Shown here: piece after piece, positions 26,596-38,017 of the stretch | Numbering within the stretch: position 1 is the first letter of the stretch | How the letters are laid out: each line of letters begins with the position of its first letter | From: Echinometra lucunter | Taxonomy: Eukaryota > Echinodermata > Echinoidea > Camarodonta > Echinometridae | DNA: 64,000 nt | Assembly (NCBI GenBank): GCA_029962745.1 | Contig: CM057157.1 | Coordinates: 5,180,875 to 5,244,874, forward strand | Direction of reading: 5' to 3' | Program-made: the position numbers and the translations under genes | The notes under the pieces: model-generated | Told to the model about the DNA's origin: nothing | The model's input: the letters and a program-made list of their open reading frames with translations, nothing else | Databases searched by the model: none

Positions 26596-28591
26596 TAGGA
26601 AATACTTCAGACGTGGTACTGTCAATATTGTTATTTTTCTAACATTTTTTAAAATGCATTTTTCTCAAGTTGGCCTGGAAAACAATCGGTAAAAGGCGCG
26701 TAACGAGATTATTGCGTTGCCATGGTAAGCAATAATATCAACACCTGGATACCAGCTATCAAGGAATGATGAAACGTTGCCAATTCATGTGCCTTCTGCC
26801 CTTCTTAAGCCGTTTGTTACTTTCTTGAACTGATTGTGCAAGGGGGCGATCTTTCCTTTCACCTTGAAATCTCTTCTCTTGTTCGCTGTGCCAGCGTCCC
26901 TCGTCTTGTGCAAAATAGAAATGAAATACACGTGACAAACAACATTTCCTTAAATCAAAGCGAAAGTCATTCGGTAAAAGGTTGGAAACGATTCCACGTG
27001 TGAAGTAGACCCACATGTAGGAAACTGTGTGCTCATGTTGTCATAATAAACCCACCAGACTCAACATGTTAATCGGAATTATGGGAAACAAATGTTCCAT
27101 CGTTGGAGAGGGAGGGGCGGGTTAATAAGCCACAAGGAGGAGTATGAAACGTAAGTGCTACATCATGAGGGATGAATTGCTAAGCTCATCCCCCCATCAT
27201 CCTCTTAAAATATACAATTTTTGGCTTAGTTGTAGTCGTATCCAAATTACTATTTTGCTATTTCCGTCGAGGCCAAGAGACAGAACTGTGAATGGGGGGC
27301 GTCACATCCACTTCCCTGTTACAAATGTTCCTGTATACCTGCCAATGTTTCACACACTAGATGTATCTACTTCAGAGTTCCACGATTAAATATTAATCAG
27401 TTTCTTTTGAACAAGAAGTAACTAATCGATTAGAAAATGCTTGCAAAATACTAAGCACTCTTTACCTCACTTTAGATTGGGACGAGCTGCAGATGTGTTT
27501 GAGAAGCCATTATCTAGATCAAGTTCTTAGTAACCCCTTTGAAGAATGTTTCCACTAAACCTTACCAGATTGAGATGTTCATTAGCTAATTAGGAGAGTC
27601 GGGCTGCTTTATCGGATTGTCGCAAGGCCAAAATACGTTGCCATGACTACAGACTATTTTTTTTTCTTTAGCTCATTAACTAAACAAACATTGGATGCCA
27701 CTCAGAGATTTGAAATGGATAATGGAACTGGTAGAGGAACAGCCAAATTTTTGTGTGGAGAATTTTAATCAAAAACATGACAAGAAAACACCATGTGTTT
27801 AGAACAGAAGAAAGGTGTTCTTGGCAATAACAAGACTTCGAACCGATGGTGACAGTATAGGGCTGATTTGATCACATAGACTGATGGACGATATTACCTC
27901 CATAAAAAGAATCAAGCTTGATCCAGACTGATCACTACTCAACTTTGATTATGATTGCGATTACCAGTCGCAATTCGGTATAACTACTATAGACAATTGT
28001 ACATCTTCATGTTTGTTGTCGGGGGAATGATTTAAAAAAAAAGAAAAAAAAAAAAGAAAAAAAAAGAAAAAAAAAGGGGGGGGGGGTCTTGTTCACGATT
28101 TGGAACATCATATTTTTAAAAGCCTGTACTATTAAAAAGAAATTACTGACATAATTCGTAACGCAGTTTCCTTTAATGGTGTTAAATTTACATATTTAAA
28201 AGAGGCGCAATCCATTTCATGAGATCACCAACACTGCAAAGCTTGATTCTTTTAATCATGGCGCAACTTAATAGGGTTGGGTTTTTATATGCCTATCCTA
28301 TAGAACTCGCATTTCAAGAGTAGCTTCCGTCCTATGTACGGCGCCAGAGGTTTCTGAGGTTTAAAATTTCCACTAAATTAGTGTAGGTAAGTGTTTGTTT
28401 CTTTTCTTTTCCTTTTTCTTTGGTCTGAGCCATATCGAATGCCATGACCAGTTATGGCGGACGTCAGTGCTTGGGCGCTTTACGCTATCCGTGAGCCTTT
28501 TCCCCTTCAGCATAGAGCGTGATATTTCGTGGAGAGGCCTTCTGTTTATTGTTCCAATATTTTTTTATTTTATTTTTTTACATAACACTAT

Positions 28592-28772
28592 AGCACTACA
28601 CCAGCTCTAAAACCTTACACCGAACCTGAAATCAGTGTACCAGTGTACTCATCAAGTACAACAAGTTCATTTACACAGCACTACAGCACTACACCAGCTC
28701 TCAAACCTTACACCGAACCTTACACCGAATCTGAAATCTGTGTTCTCATCAAGGACACCAAGTTCATTTCCC
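28592..28772. repeat. 93-bp tandem duplication (copy 2)
   Basis: Allelic to the array at 16117; units start at 28592 and 28685. Confidence 0.9.
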
Positions 28773-31017
28773 TTGTGGAAGCGTGAACTCTTACGCAGCG
28801 CATCCTTCTTCAATGAAAGTGCATGAAGCTGCTTCCAATTTACCAATCGTTCCTCGTCACCAGAGACTAGATCCATATCCCCTCACCAATCCGGGATGAG
28901 TTAATGTCAACACTACCCAGAAACATCCCATCCCGTTCCCACTATCAATGATTTCAGGGCAGCTCACTTATAATGAATGCTGGTATGCCATTAGTTTGCT
29001 TATAAGGCGGAGAATGAGGAATTGTGAAAACGGCCCTGTCTTCTCTCGACAACTACTTACTGTTCTGGCAGCGAATCTGGGTTTTGGACAACGATGATTT
29101 TGTGCAATTTTAGAGCTGATTTTAAATTCTTATAGCATGGTTAAGCCCTCTTTAAAAAATGAAGTTCAATGTTTATCATACTAAATTCAAATCGCTATTC
29201 AGCTTGAGAGAAGCAACCAGTTTCCTGTGCATGAAAATATGCTATTGCGAGCGAGAAGAACAAAGCATGTCAGAATATCACTTTTGATGTCCCGCGGATG
29301 CAAAATAAGTTTGACAAGGGAGACATTGTGACAATGTGTTTTAAGTTATCCAGTAGTGATTCAGTAAACCTAAAGTGCTGAGCTCATGACAAAACCTACG
29401 ACTTCTTCATCAAAATATTCATGTTTCTCATGAACCGTTTTGATTCTTGTTGCACTTACTTCTGACCGTCATTTGTTTCAAATAATGCCCCCAAAGATTT
29501 TTTTTCAACTTGCACTTTAGTCCCGATCAGTGATTCAGCTTAATATAGGAGGAAATTAAAGTGCGCTTCATCCGGGGCGCATTCAGACCATCCATATTAA
29601 GGTCTTAATTAACAATGATCATTTGTAATTGAGAAAAGGCGACTGCCAATTCTTTCAAGCCATCTTTGTAATTGTAACCTCAGGTTTGTGTTAAGTATTT
29701 GTCTGTCAACAAGCTGCAATGATAGAAAACAAACTTTCTTGGGCGGTGAATACATGATTCAGCAAAATTCCGTTAAAAAAAAAGATATATCCCATTTGTG
29801 TCATTGCATATTGTATTAATCCTTTCTATCATCATTAGCATTACTTCACTGATAATGGAGTAAACAGTGAGCTTTAATTGTGAAAGACAGAGAACTCTTT
29901 GAAGAAATGGAGCCAGAGCCGACTATTTTAAAGCAACCGGTGATGACACAATATTTTGGCGCCTCTAAATCATGTACATGTACATAACTCCTTTGTATGT
30001 TACAAGGTACGATGGTTACTGGAAACGTGTTTCATAAACAGGATAAAAAGAAGAAACTTTACAGAAAGAGAAACCTTGAAATTTTCGAACAGCTTTATTT
30101 GCACCAACCATCTGATGTGTTTATTTCCACCTAATTTTTGTCCGTTATCTAGTTTAGGGTGACACCTCTGCTTCTACGCATCATTGATCATTCAAGGGTT
30201 CACTTCGAAGGAATGTATGTTTTAATAACCTTGAAAAGGCACATGGATTGAAAGAAAAAAATTGCTCCCATATTTTCTGATGATGTGATAGCGGAAACGA
30301 AGAGGAAAAACATCTTCTCATAGGAAGGTCATCATCATTCTGGAAGCTCTTCGTTGTCATGGCTGTTACAGGTGTACGTAAAAAAGATGATAGAACCATA
30401 GAGGGAGAGACTAAAAGTAGAACACAAATCGAAAACATGATGAAAGATTGGTATTAAGTCTTCCAAAATACTTAGATATTACAAAGTCATGAACAATGGC
30501 TAAATTGTAGATTTCACGTATAGTTCATTTGCCCTTTGATCATGTTGATATTGGAAAGTTGTGACAGTCAGGAAATCTTTAGGAAACACATCCCCCCGAC
30601 TGCCAGCTGCAAATGCTTCTACAATTTGTCTTTTTGTTTTCATACCGCTTATCGGAATCATTCACTTATGTTCTGTGTTTGTGTATTTTCATGAATGAAG
30701 CATTGTTATTTCAGTTTCAGGCCCAATTTTCAGAAAGATAAGTAAATGCAAAAAGGGGGCGGGGAAAGCTTGAAGTGTACGCGTTTATTGCCACTTAAAG
30801 TACTTGCCCTATAGAGGGGTGCAGTCACTTTTTGAAAGTTCTTTTTCTTTTACAGGGTGATGTCTTTCCTCTCCCGAGAGGTCTGCGTCTGTGAAGGTGT
30901 CCTTGTATGTCTTCTACGACGTAGAAGATGATCATCTCCTGGGGATAACAGACAAGATAATAACCTATTGTCATCTATATTATCCATTATGACGTCATCA
31001 CACGAACATCCTCCGCC

Positions 31018-31407
31018 CTTGTTCTTGTATTCCCGTTGAGATGCTTGTCTGGGTCACATGGCAATTGGTAATCAATAGGTATATCATTACGAATGACGGT
31101 ATGGTGAGCCCTAATGAGCATTGTCTGCGGATGAACAGCCTTCACCTTGGAAGATTTAAGGGTACAGATAATTGGGGATTAAGATTTAGAGGTGATGGAG
31201 ATCTGTGACGTCATACCACCTCTCTCTCTCTCTCTCTCTCTCTCAATTCGATGTGCATTTTTCGAAAGTCATAATTTGGATTGAAGACAACAGGATTCAG
31301 CACGATCAGTTTGTCATTTAGACATCTTGTTCTGTCTATAATAAAGAGAAATGCAAGAACAAGAAGATGAAATAGGCCCAGTAGGGATGAATGGGAGATT
31401 AGTGGGA
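31018..31407. other. Noncoding stretch after copy 2
   Basis: Unique sequence with a CRE palindrome (31206-31213) and a (TC)n run (about 31219-31244). No gene recognised. Confidence 0.6.
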
Positions 31408-31510
31408 GGAAGAACCAGTGGTGTAACAGCCGGGGGGGGGGGCAGGGGGGGGGGCAGAGTGCCCCCCCTGAAGGATTTCAGCGGGAAAATCCACCAAACC
31501 ACCGGGAAAA

Positions 31511-31745
31511 ATGAAAAGGAGGGAAAGGAAAGAAAGAGGAAGGGAGAAAGGGAAAGGAAGAAGAAGAAAGGAAAAGAAAGAAGAAGAAGAAAGGAAAGAA
31601 AGAAGGAGAAAGGGAAAGAAGAAGGAGAAAGGGAAAGGAAGAAGGAGAAAGGGAAAGAAAAAAGGAGAAAGGGGAGAAAGAAGAAGAGAGAGAGGGAAAA
31701 GAGGGAAAGGGGAAAAAAGAAGAAAGTAAAGGGAAACAAAAGAAA
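31511..31745. repeat. Polypurine (GGAAAG)n-type tract
   Basis: About 235 bases that are nearly all purine on the + strand, composed of degenerate GAAAGG, GAAGAA and GGAAAG words. It lies inside the hAT-like element. Such tracts can form triplex DNA in principle; that is not shown here. Confidence 0.9.
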
Positions 31746-32675
31746 TGAGGGAAAATTTAGTACCAAACCCCCGAGTTTCCGGGTGCTCCACTCCCTGGAC
31801 CCTCGCAGTGGCTTTCCCTGTAGACCCCCATCAGGGGCCCTAAGCCAGAACCCACGCCCCCCCCCCCCCCCGCTAAAGGCTTCGCAACCAGCAATTCGCG
31901 GTGCAGGCCTATCTCCGCATATTCTAGACTTAGTTACCGGGAAATTTTCGGCTCTGCCCCCCCCCCCCCAATAACAGGCCGAGAATGTATGAGACCGGGA
32001 ACAGACAACGAACAATTCAAAAAAACGTCAGAGCTTCCGCGCTTCGCGCGGGAGGGGAAAATCACCATCCCTGCACCCTCCCCCTAGCATGCCTAGGGAG
32101 CGCGCTTTGCACTATCGTTCTCCTAAAAGGAAATCCTAGTTACACCACTGATTCTAAACTTAGTTACCGGGAAATTTTTGACTATGCCTATGCCCCCCCC
32201 CTCCCCCCCCCCCCCCCGATAACAGGCAGAGAGCGTAAGAAGAGCGGGAACTGACAGCGAAAAAACGTCGGAGCTTCCGCGCTTTGCGCGGGAGGGGGGA
32301 AACTCCCCCCTCCCTGCACCCTCCCTCCTAGGGAGCACTACCGTCCTCCTAAAATCAAATCCTAGTTGCACCGCAGAAGATAGACTTAATTACCGACAAC
32401 TAACAATGCAAAGAAACGTCGGAGCTTCCGCGCTTCGCGTGGTAGGGGGGAAACTCCCCCTTCCCTGCACCCCCCCCTCTTGGCGTAAATTCCGGGGATC
32501 TATCACCCCCACCTGGGGGAGAGGGGGGATGGTGTGTACAAATTTCCCGCCATGCAGACACACTTTTCAAAGAAGAAAATATATTTTAATTAATCAGTTA
32601 GTAAAAATTCTGAATATATATCTATCATAAACAATCATATTTGAAAATGGTATTGAAAACAAAAAAGTGGTTATT

Positions 32676-32880
32676 TTTGGCTCGCTCGCTTCGCTCGCTC
32701 GTCAAAATCTTAGGATTTCCATCCAAAAATGTGATTAAAATCGAGAAAAGTGGTTATTTTTGGCTTGCTCGCATCGCTCTTTCGTCATATTTTTGAATTT
32801 TATTCGAAAATGCGATTCAAAAGCGAAAAAGTGATTATTTTCTGCTCGCTCGCTCGCTTCGCTCGCTCGCAAAAATAGAT
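32676..32880. repeat. Three ~77-bp units with 'gctcgcttcgctcgctcg' core
   Basis: Each unit reads roughly 'aaaagtggttatttttggct', then a CGCT-rich core, then an AT-rich spacer. The core is the reverse complement of the block at about 4790-4812 in the other hAT-like element. Confidence 0.85.
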
Positions 32881-33156
32881 ATCAAAATGTGTGTGAGAGG
32901 GAAAAAATTGTTTAAAAAGTTTTTCATCCACCACTCCTCAAATTGGATTTACGCCGGTGGAGCACTACCGTCCTCCTAAAATGCAGTCCTAGCTACGCCA
33001 CAGATTCTAGACATAGACTAGTTACCGGGAAATTTTGGGCTCTGCCCCCCCCCCCCCCCCTGATAACAGGTACCTGTTACGCCCCTGGGAAGAACAAGTG
33101 GGAGGAACTAGCAACATCATAAGAGATAGGTATAGGAATTTGCTAAAGAGAGAAAC

Positions 33157-33159
<3 letters not shown>

Positions 33160-33206
<47 letters not shown>
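33160..33206. repeat. (AG)n microsatellite
   Basis: An uninterrupted AG run of about 47 bases. Confidence 0.95.
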
Positions 33207-33208
<2 letters not shown>

Positions 33209-34124
33209 GAGTACAGAATCAGGAGAGTAAAAGATATAAAAGAATAAATAAGAAATCTGTACAGACACAGCGTAAGGAGAGGACTGCAGGGGACAAAAGG
33301 AAAGTCGGGATAAGGACGTGCTGTCAGACAGATATCATAATCTTCATACAAAAATGAAACGAATTACAGTCCAAGAAGAGCCTCGTCACATGTTGATGAC
33401 ATCATCATTAGTAATGTTCATTCAGTCGAAGATAATGTCGTCTGAGGTTTGTTTTGTTTGATAATGTTTCTACCTTCACCTTTAGATTTGATCATAAGCA
33501 GATTTTTCGGAGGTGAGGATTCGTCATCTCGGAATATAATTCATGCGGTGAAGATTCTTCCCAAGGCAGAACACCATAGAAGCATTTTCAGCTATCTGCA
33601 TGATTTCTAAATAATTTTCTTTCTGTACCGTATGTAATAATAATTCTCTGCATGAACACCCTAAATACTCAAAGGAATAGTAAGAATATTGTTATTGATT
33701 TTAATGCGTGCAGATCTGCCTTGTATCAATAAAATTCAGATATATTTATAAAAAGCTCTCTTTAACCTTTCAAAGAAACGTCGAAAGCTTATGGCAAACA
33801 ATGTCACATGGATGCATGCTGACGACTGTATGAAACTTAATTGAGTCCTCTGGTTAGGATCATACTATTTATGATTGTTGGTAACATAGCACAAATAGAA
33901 TTCTAATCATTCTTACTGGAAACGGGCATTTAATTTTCACTCTCAAAACCTTGATTATCTATTTTTCCTTTCATTTCTAGGGATAAACCAAATTGATAAA
34001 CAGTGACATCTAGAGACTTTCTCAATTGGCCATAAACTAAAGACGTTTGAGGGTATCATGCTTCCTGCTGGATTAAACACAGATTCAAACTAAGGATCAG
34101 GACGTCTGCACTCTTTATGAATCT
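33207..34124. other. Noncoding stretch, no gene recognised
   Basis: AT-rich sequence with no supported ORF or repeat. Confidence 0.55.
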
Positions 34125-34347
34125 ATTAGATGATGTTAACTCAAAATTTAATAAAAACTCTGTTGACGAAGAAATTTGCACGAATTTTCGCCCTCAGGGC
34201 TTTATCAAGTGCTTAATTAGATGTAGAGCAAATTTGAAATTCGTGCAAATTTCTTTGTCAACGGAGTTCTTATTCAATTTTGAGGTCTATTGCCTTCACC
34301 AACTCCGAGCAGAACACTATTCTTTTTGTTTATATTAGATGATGTTA
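34125..34347. mobile_element. Foldback insertion with 14-bp target duplication (possible Penelope-like fragment)
   Basis: The 14-mer ATTAGATGATGTTA occurs perfectly at 34125-34138 and 34334-34347. Between them lies an insert with inverted arms of 48 bp (34140-34187 and 34237-34284, 4 mismatches) and a 49-base unique tail. The loop, read on the minus strand, contains 'tgataaagccctgagggcga', a phrase type I associate with the 3' region of Penelope-like retroelements. A variable-length 14-bp duplication suits target-primed retrotransposition better than a cut-and-paste transposon. The family assignment is an inference. Confidence 0.7.
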
Positions 34348-35820
34348 CTATTGAGCGTAACAGTAACAGTAACAAAAATAGTATTTCACTACAGAAGTAC
34401 GTTAACCTCAACAAGAAAATGATAAAGATCGCCGTCATGTCCATGTTGAATTCCTCCAGTCGTGATCTGCTATCCTCCTGGTGTGTCCAATCCAATAACC
34501 TTTCACAAATTATGCTTCATCATGATCATCCCCGACGTAGATATCAATTTCAATCTATTGGCGTAGTATGGTGTCTTTATGGTCATCTTTATTGGAAAAT
34601 ATGAATATCAATGGCCGTAAAGTGCTTTTTCATCTTCTTTGAAGTTTATGGCGGACATCAGATCACTTGGTCGAGATCCTCATTGAGATTTGCATAATTA
34701 GTTAAACTACGAAATATATTTGAAATAACCTGTTTTCATTTAAAAAAAACAAACAAAACAATTAACTTTTCGTTCTCTTATTCGTTATTGCGCTCTACCC
34801 ATATATAACTATAGGCCTTGGATGTCACCCTGACCTTCAATCACTAAGTCTTCCTTCCATCCTTCCTTCCTATAATTCTAGAAGGGGAAAGAAGAAGACA
34901 AAATTAAAACAGGAGAGGTCGAGAGGAGATGGCGGATATTAGCACGTTATAGGTCCTTAATGATGTCATATTTGACTTGATACCTCTTAGGGAGGTCACT
35001 CTTTATGTCAAAGTCAATGACAAACATGATAGAGATTTAAATGGGTGTCTCGTCTGGACGCATGTGAGAATGACCCAAAGACAAATCCTCAGAGTCTGTC
35101 GTCCCATACTCCTCGCATTAAACAAAGAGCACACCCGAATACCGTAAATAACATCCCATCTATGTAACTACCTAATCATGTGCTAATGCATGTCCTTAAT
35201 CGAAATTGACAAAATTTACTGTCAAGATAATGATGACGAGTTTGAAATATCAATACGATTTTATTTTTCAATAGATATTTTGATAATAATCTGATAATGG
35301 TAATGAATTAGAAAAGCAAATTAACAGGCAAAAGAAAAGAGACAATAACATCAACAAAAAAGGAGAGACATGATCGAAGTGCTTTCCTATAACATTTTGG
35401 TAATGACTTGTTTTAGTGATTGCTTAGCTGCATCATTATCATCTTAATCATTATGAAATGGAAATCTGATTTCCATTTCGGTGGTTTGTACTACGGTTTT
35501 AATTAAAAATGCCAAGACAAAGAGTTTCAACTGTAAGCAAATGATGGCTAATGATATTTAAATACGGAATCGTGTTTCCCCCCTTGGCTACGGTGCACAT
35601 GACATGATCATGAGTTCAAAGAGTTTTAAACCTCCTGACATTTTGTAATGCCATCGAAATCATGGGAATATGGGACGAAAGAATGTGTCATTTTGATTAA
35701 AACCATATTAAAAAACCCTCTGATGACGATTATGATGACGTAATTATTCGTTCTTAATTATCATAATGCGTAATATTGACCTTGCAAGGTGACTAGGCAT
35801 ATATAGGGAGGTTCATATAG
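34348..35820. other. Noncoding stretch with a short perfect palindrome
   Basis: No gene recognised. Contains a perfect inverted repeat GAAATGGAAATC / GATTTCCATTTC (35455-35479) with a one-base loop, and CTTCC repeats near 34850. Confidence 0.55.
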
Positions 35821-36120
35821 AAGAGACAGATAGAGGAGGGCACAGGTAAAACTGGAGAGAGAGAAAGGACAAAATAATGGGGAAGGGAATGGGGAGAAAT
35901 GAGAGAGAGAGATAGAGAGAGAGAGTGAGAGAGAGAGAGAGAGAGACCCCAAAAATATAAAGAAGAAAAGAGACAGAAAGAGAAAATGAGATATACATTA
36001 TAGAGAAAGAGATAAAGAGAGATAGAGACAGAGAGAGAGGAAGGATGGATTAGAGAGAGAAAACAGACGAAGAGAAATTGTATAACAGAGCGAGACGGAG
36101 ACAAAACAAGATCTCAAGAA
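35821..36120. repeat. GA-rich low-complexity tract
   Basis: A tract of degenerate GAGAGA repeats on the + strand, densest at 35900-35945. Pyrimidine-rich open frames on the minus strand are repeat by-products. Confidence 0.9.
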
Positions 36121-36493
36121 ATAGGGAAAGAGACTTTTGAACGAAGAAGCTGAACTTAAAATTGAGTTAGAAAAAAGTTATTTGAAAGAGAAAATTATTT
36201 TACAATAGTACGAATGTCTCCATACAATTCCATGAATGAACATAGCAGAGACAGAGGCGTAGTCGTCAAGTGTGAATCTTGAAGAATGAAGCAGCGAAAA
36301 AAAAGTGGATTAAGTCATCAAAAATGTTCAGCGCTTACATCTAACGTCTTATTTATTAATACCATGCCATGTGGGTCAGCGTGTACTATAAAGGGGCACG
36401 ATTTATCAAATCAACGTATCATGCTCAGTTTTATCTCTCGTTTAAATCACCTTTCCTTATCCATTGGGGGTTTATGGATTTAGTAGAGCTAAT

Positions 36494-36502
36494 AATAATT
36501 TG
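36494..36502. repeat. Left 9-bp target-site duplication of 12-kb element
   Basis: AATAATTTG, matched exactly at 48753-48761. Two bases (GT) separate it from the start of the perfect terminal inverted repeat. Confidence 0.7.
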
Positions 36503-36527
36503 GTACACAGAAAACTTTTCTGGGTCA

Positions 36528-36960
36528 AATGACTCGCTTATGTGGGTAATAATTTTGTCCGTGTGGTGACCCTCTAGAGAAAATATGTAGGTCAATTGAC
36601 ACACATTAGAAGAGTCAATTTACTCACTTCAATAGATTATCTGGGTCAAATGACACATGTACATAAGTCATTTAACACACATTGAACAATGAGGTGAGTC
36701 AGTGGTAATTGATTGACCCATTTTTAGCGTGTCAAATTACCTACTGGAAGGACAGTTACCTATGTAGACGAGTCAATTTACCTGCCTATGTAGGTCAAAT
36801 AACTCACCTAGGTGAGTAATCATTTTGTCCGTGTGGTGACCCTATTAACAGGATTCTGGTGAGTCAATGACTCATTAATAGGATTCAGGTGAGTCAAATG
36901 ACACATCACAGGTGAGTTAAATGGCTCAAATTGATGAGTCCAAATGATACACATTTCACA
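36528..36960. promoter_or_regulatory. Left subterminal repeat zone with TGASTCA motifs
   Basis: Many variants of 'gagtcaatttactcac' and 'gtcaaatgacac' occur here. Exact AP-1-type TGAGTCA/TGACTCA sites lie at 36695, 36860, 36868 and 36890. A ~45-bp block around 'attttgtccgtgtggtgacc' occurs twice, at about 36547 and 36811. Subterminal motif clusters of this kind are usually transposase-binding sites; that role is inferred. AP-1-like host factors could also bind. Confidence 0.6.
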
Positions 36961-37097
36961 CATGAAATTAACATTAGATCATTTTATTCAACATTACAAC
37001 ATTTTAAAACAGTTCAAATTACAAAGAATGTCATACAATTTTAACAGTAAACATCTGCTCTATTAGCAAAGTCAAGCTTATGAGGTACAGAATAGCC
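36961..37097. other. Internal unique sequence with minus-strand AATAAA
   Basis: Unique sequence just inside the left subterminal zone. Contains TTTATT on the + strand near 36980, an AATAAA polyadenylation signal on the minus strand. It is 4.7 kb from the gene's stop codon, so a link is uncertain. Confidence 0.25.
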
Positions 37098-37225
37098 CAG
37101 GTGTGGGTAAATCCAAAAGCATGCAGCCAAACCTTGCATCCTTTTAATGATTTTAAGCTACTGCAGGCCACAATTTAGCTTCATGGGCCAGATCTGGCCC
37201 ATGGGCTGGATATTGTCCACCCCTG
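37098..37225. mobile_element. hAT MITE, 128 bp
   Basis: The left end CAGGTGTGGGTAAATCC is inverted relative to the right end (CAGGGGTGGACAATATCC on the minus strand). The flanking 8-mers GAATAGCC and GTATAGCG match at 6 of 8 positions, as an old hAT target duplication would. A perfect 18-bp palindrome, TGGGCCAGATCTGGCCCA, lies near the right end. Confidence 0.6.
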
Positions 37226-38017
37226 GTATAGCGTGAGGTTATACAACTGTAATGACCAAAGTCATGTCCATAAACTGTACAAAGTTATTTGAACTTTGTG
37301 GTACGGTTGCCATGGTAACTATGACAGGATTCAGATTGAGAACAGATATTACCAAAATGAACCTGCCCAAATCCAATCCTTTGAGTGTTATGTTGATGAT
37401 TTGTCATATCTCGAGAAAAGTTTTATAAAATTCACTCCTGTCATTAGGTACAATACATTTAAAAGATGCAGAAACTCCTATAGACAAAACCTTGATGAAC
37501 TTCATTTTTATACAGCACCACTGGTAACATAAAATATTGCCCATGGAGATTAACATAATTGAAAAAATATATACACATGATAATGTATTCAATATTAATA
37601 TATTCAGTATTGCAAAATGAAGAAAATTAATATTTGAATTTGAAATTGAGGTGCAGTGTAACTTTCGAATTGTTTTGGTTAGACACTTACACACCCCAAA
37701 ATGTGCACTTTGATAATGCACACTTAAAAGTATCCTTAAATTATATAATCATATTCTCTCAATATTTCAAGTGAACAACTTTTTTTCTTAATTTATTAAG
37801 CCCATTGCCTAGGGAGGGGGGCACTCCTCATTAACCATGCATGAGAATGTTCCAGAATTTTCAGGAAATCCTGCAAATTTGCTGGCCAAATTTACGCATT
37901 TATTTCCAGCCCATTTTAGGGTAATTTTGTCAGGTTCACGTTAATTTTCTGGAATTTTTGACCAAGTTCCTGCAAATTTTATATTTTTCATTCTCAAACC
38001 TGATTAACAAGGGGGTA

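Larger units (their letters stand above)
19002..31017. repeat. 12-kb duplicated block, copy 2 (starts at assembly gap)
   Basis: Collinear with 6551-18500 over its whole length. It begins within one or two bases of the last N and ends where copy 1 is cut off by the gap ('catcctccgcc'), after which unique sequence follows. Differences from copy 1 include the TA expansion at 24846-24909, a shorter MITE at 26488 and an 8-base insertion near 30875. It probably represents the other allele of the same locus. No confident gene is present. Confidence 0.95.
31416..33087. mobile_element. hAT-like composite nonautonomous element with 8-bp target duplication
   Basis: The direct repeat GGAAGAAC is found at 31408-31415 and at 33088-33095. 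The termini are CAGTGGTGTAACAG at the left and CAGGGGCGTAACAG at the right (minus strand), 12 of 14 matching. Ends of this type with an 8-bp duplication are typical of hAT MITEs. The interior is built from about three diverged ~230-bp units, each with 'ttagttaccgggaaatttt', a C homopolymer, 'aacgtcggagcttccgcgct' and 'cctagttacaccactg'. It also holds a 'gctcgcttcgctcgctcg' sub-array and a long polypurine tract. No transposase is encoded. Apparent long ORFs here are repeat by-products. Confidence 0.8.

Noticed and set aside
6551..31017. A true tandem segmental duplication
   Set aside because: Copy borders coincide with the 500-N gap and the differences look allelic. An unmerged overlap is simpler.
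31351..32015. Long overlapping open frames on both strands
   Set aside because: They are produced by the polypurine tract and G/C homopolymers of the hAT-like element. The peptides are low-complexity and have no domain pattern.
35761..36104. Serine/leucine-rich frames on the minus strand
   Set aside because: They are the complement of the GA microsatellite tract.
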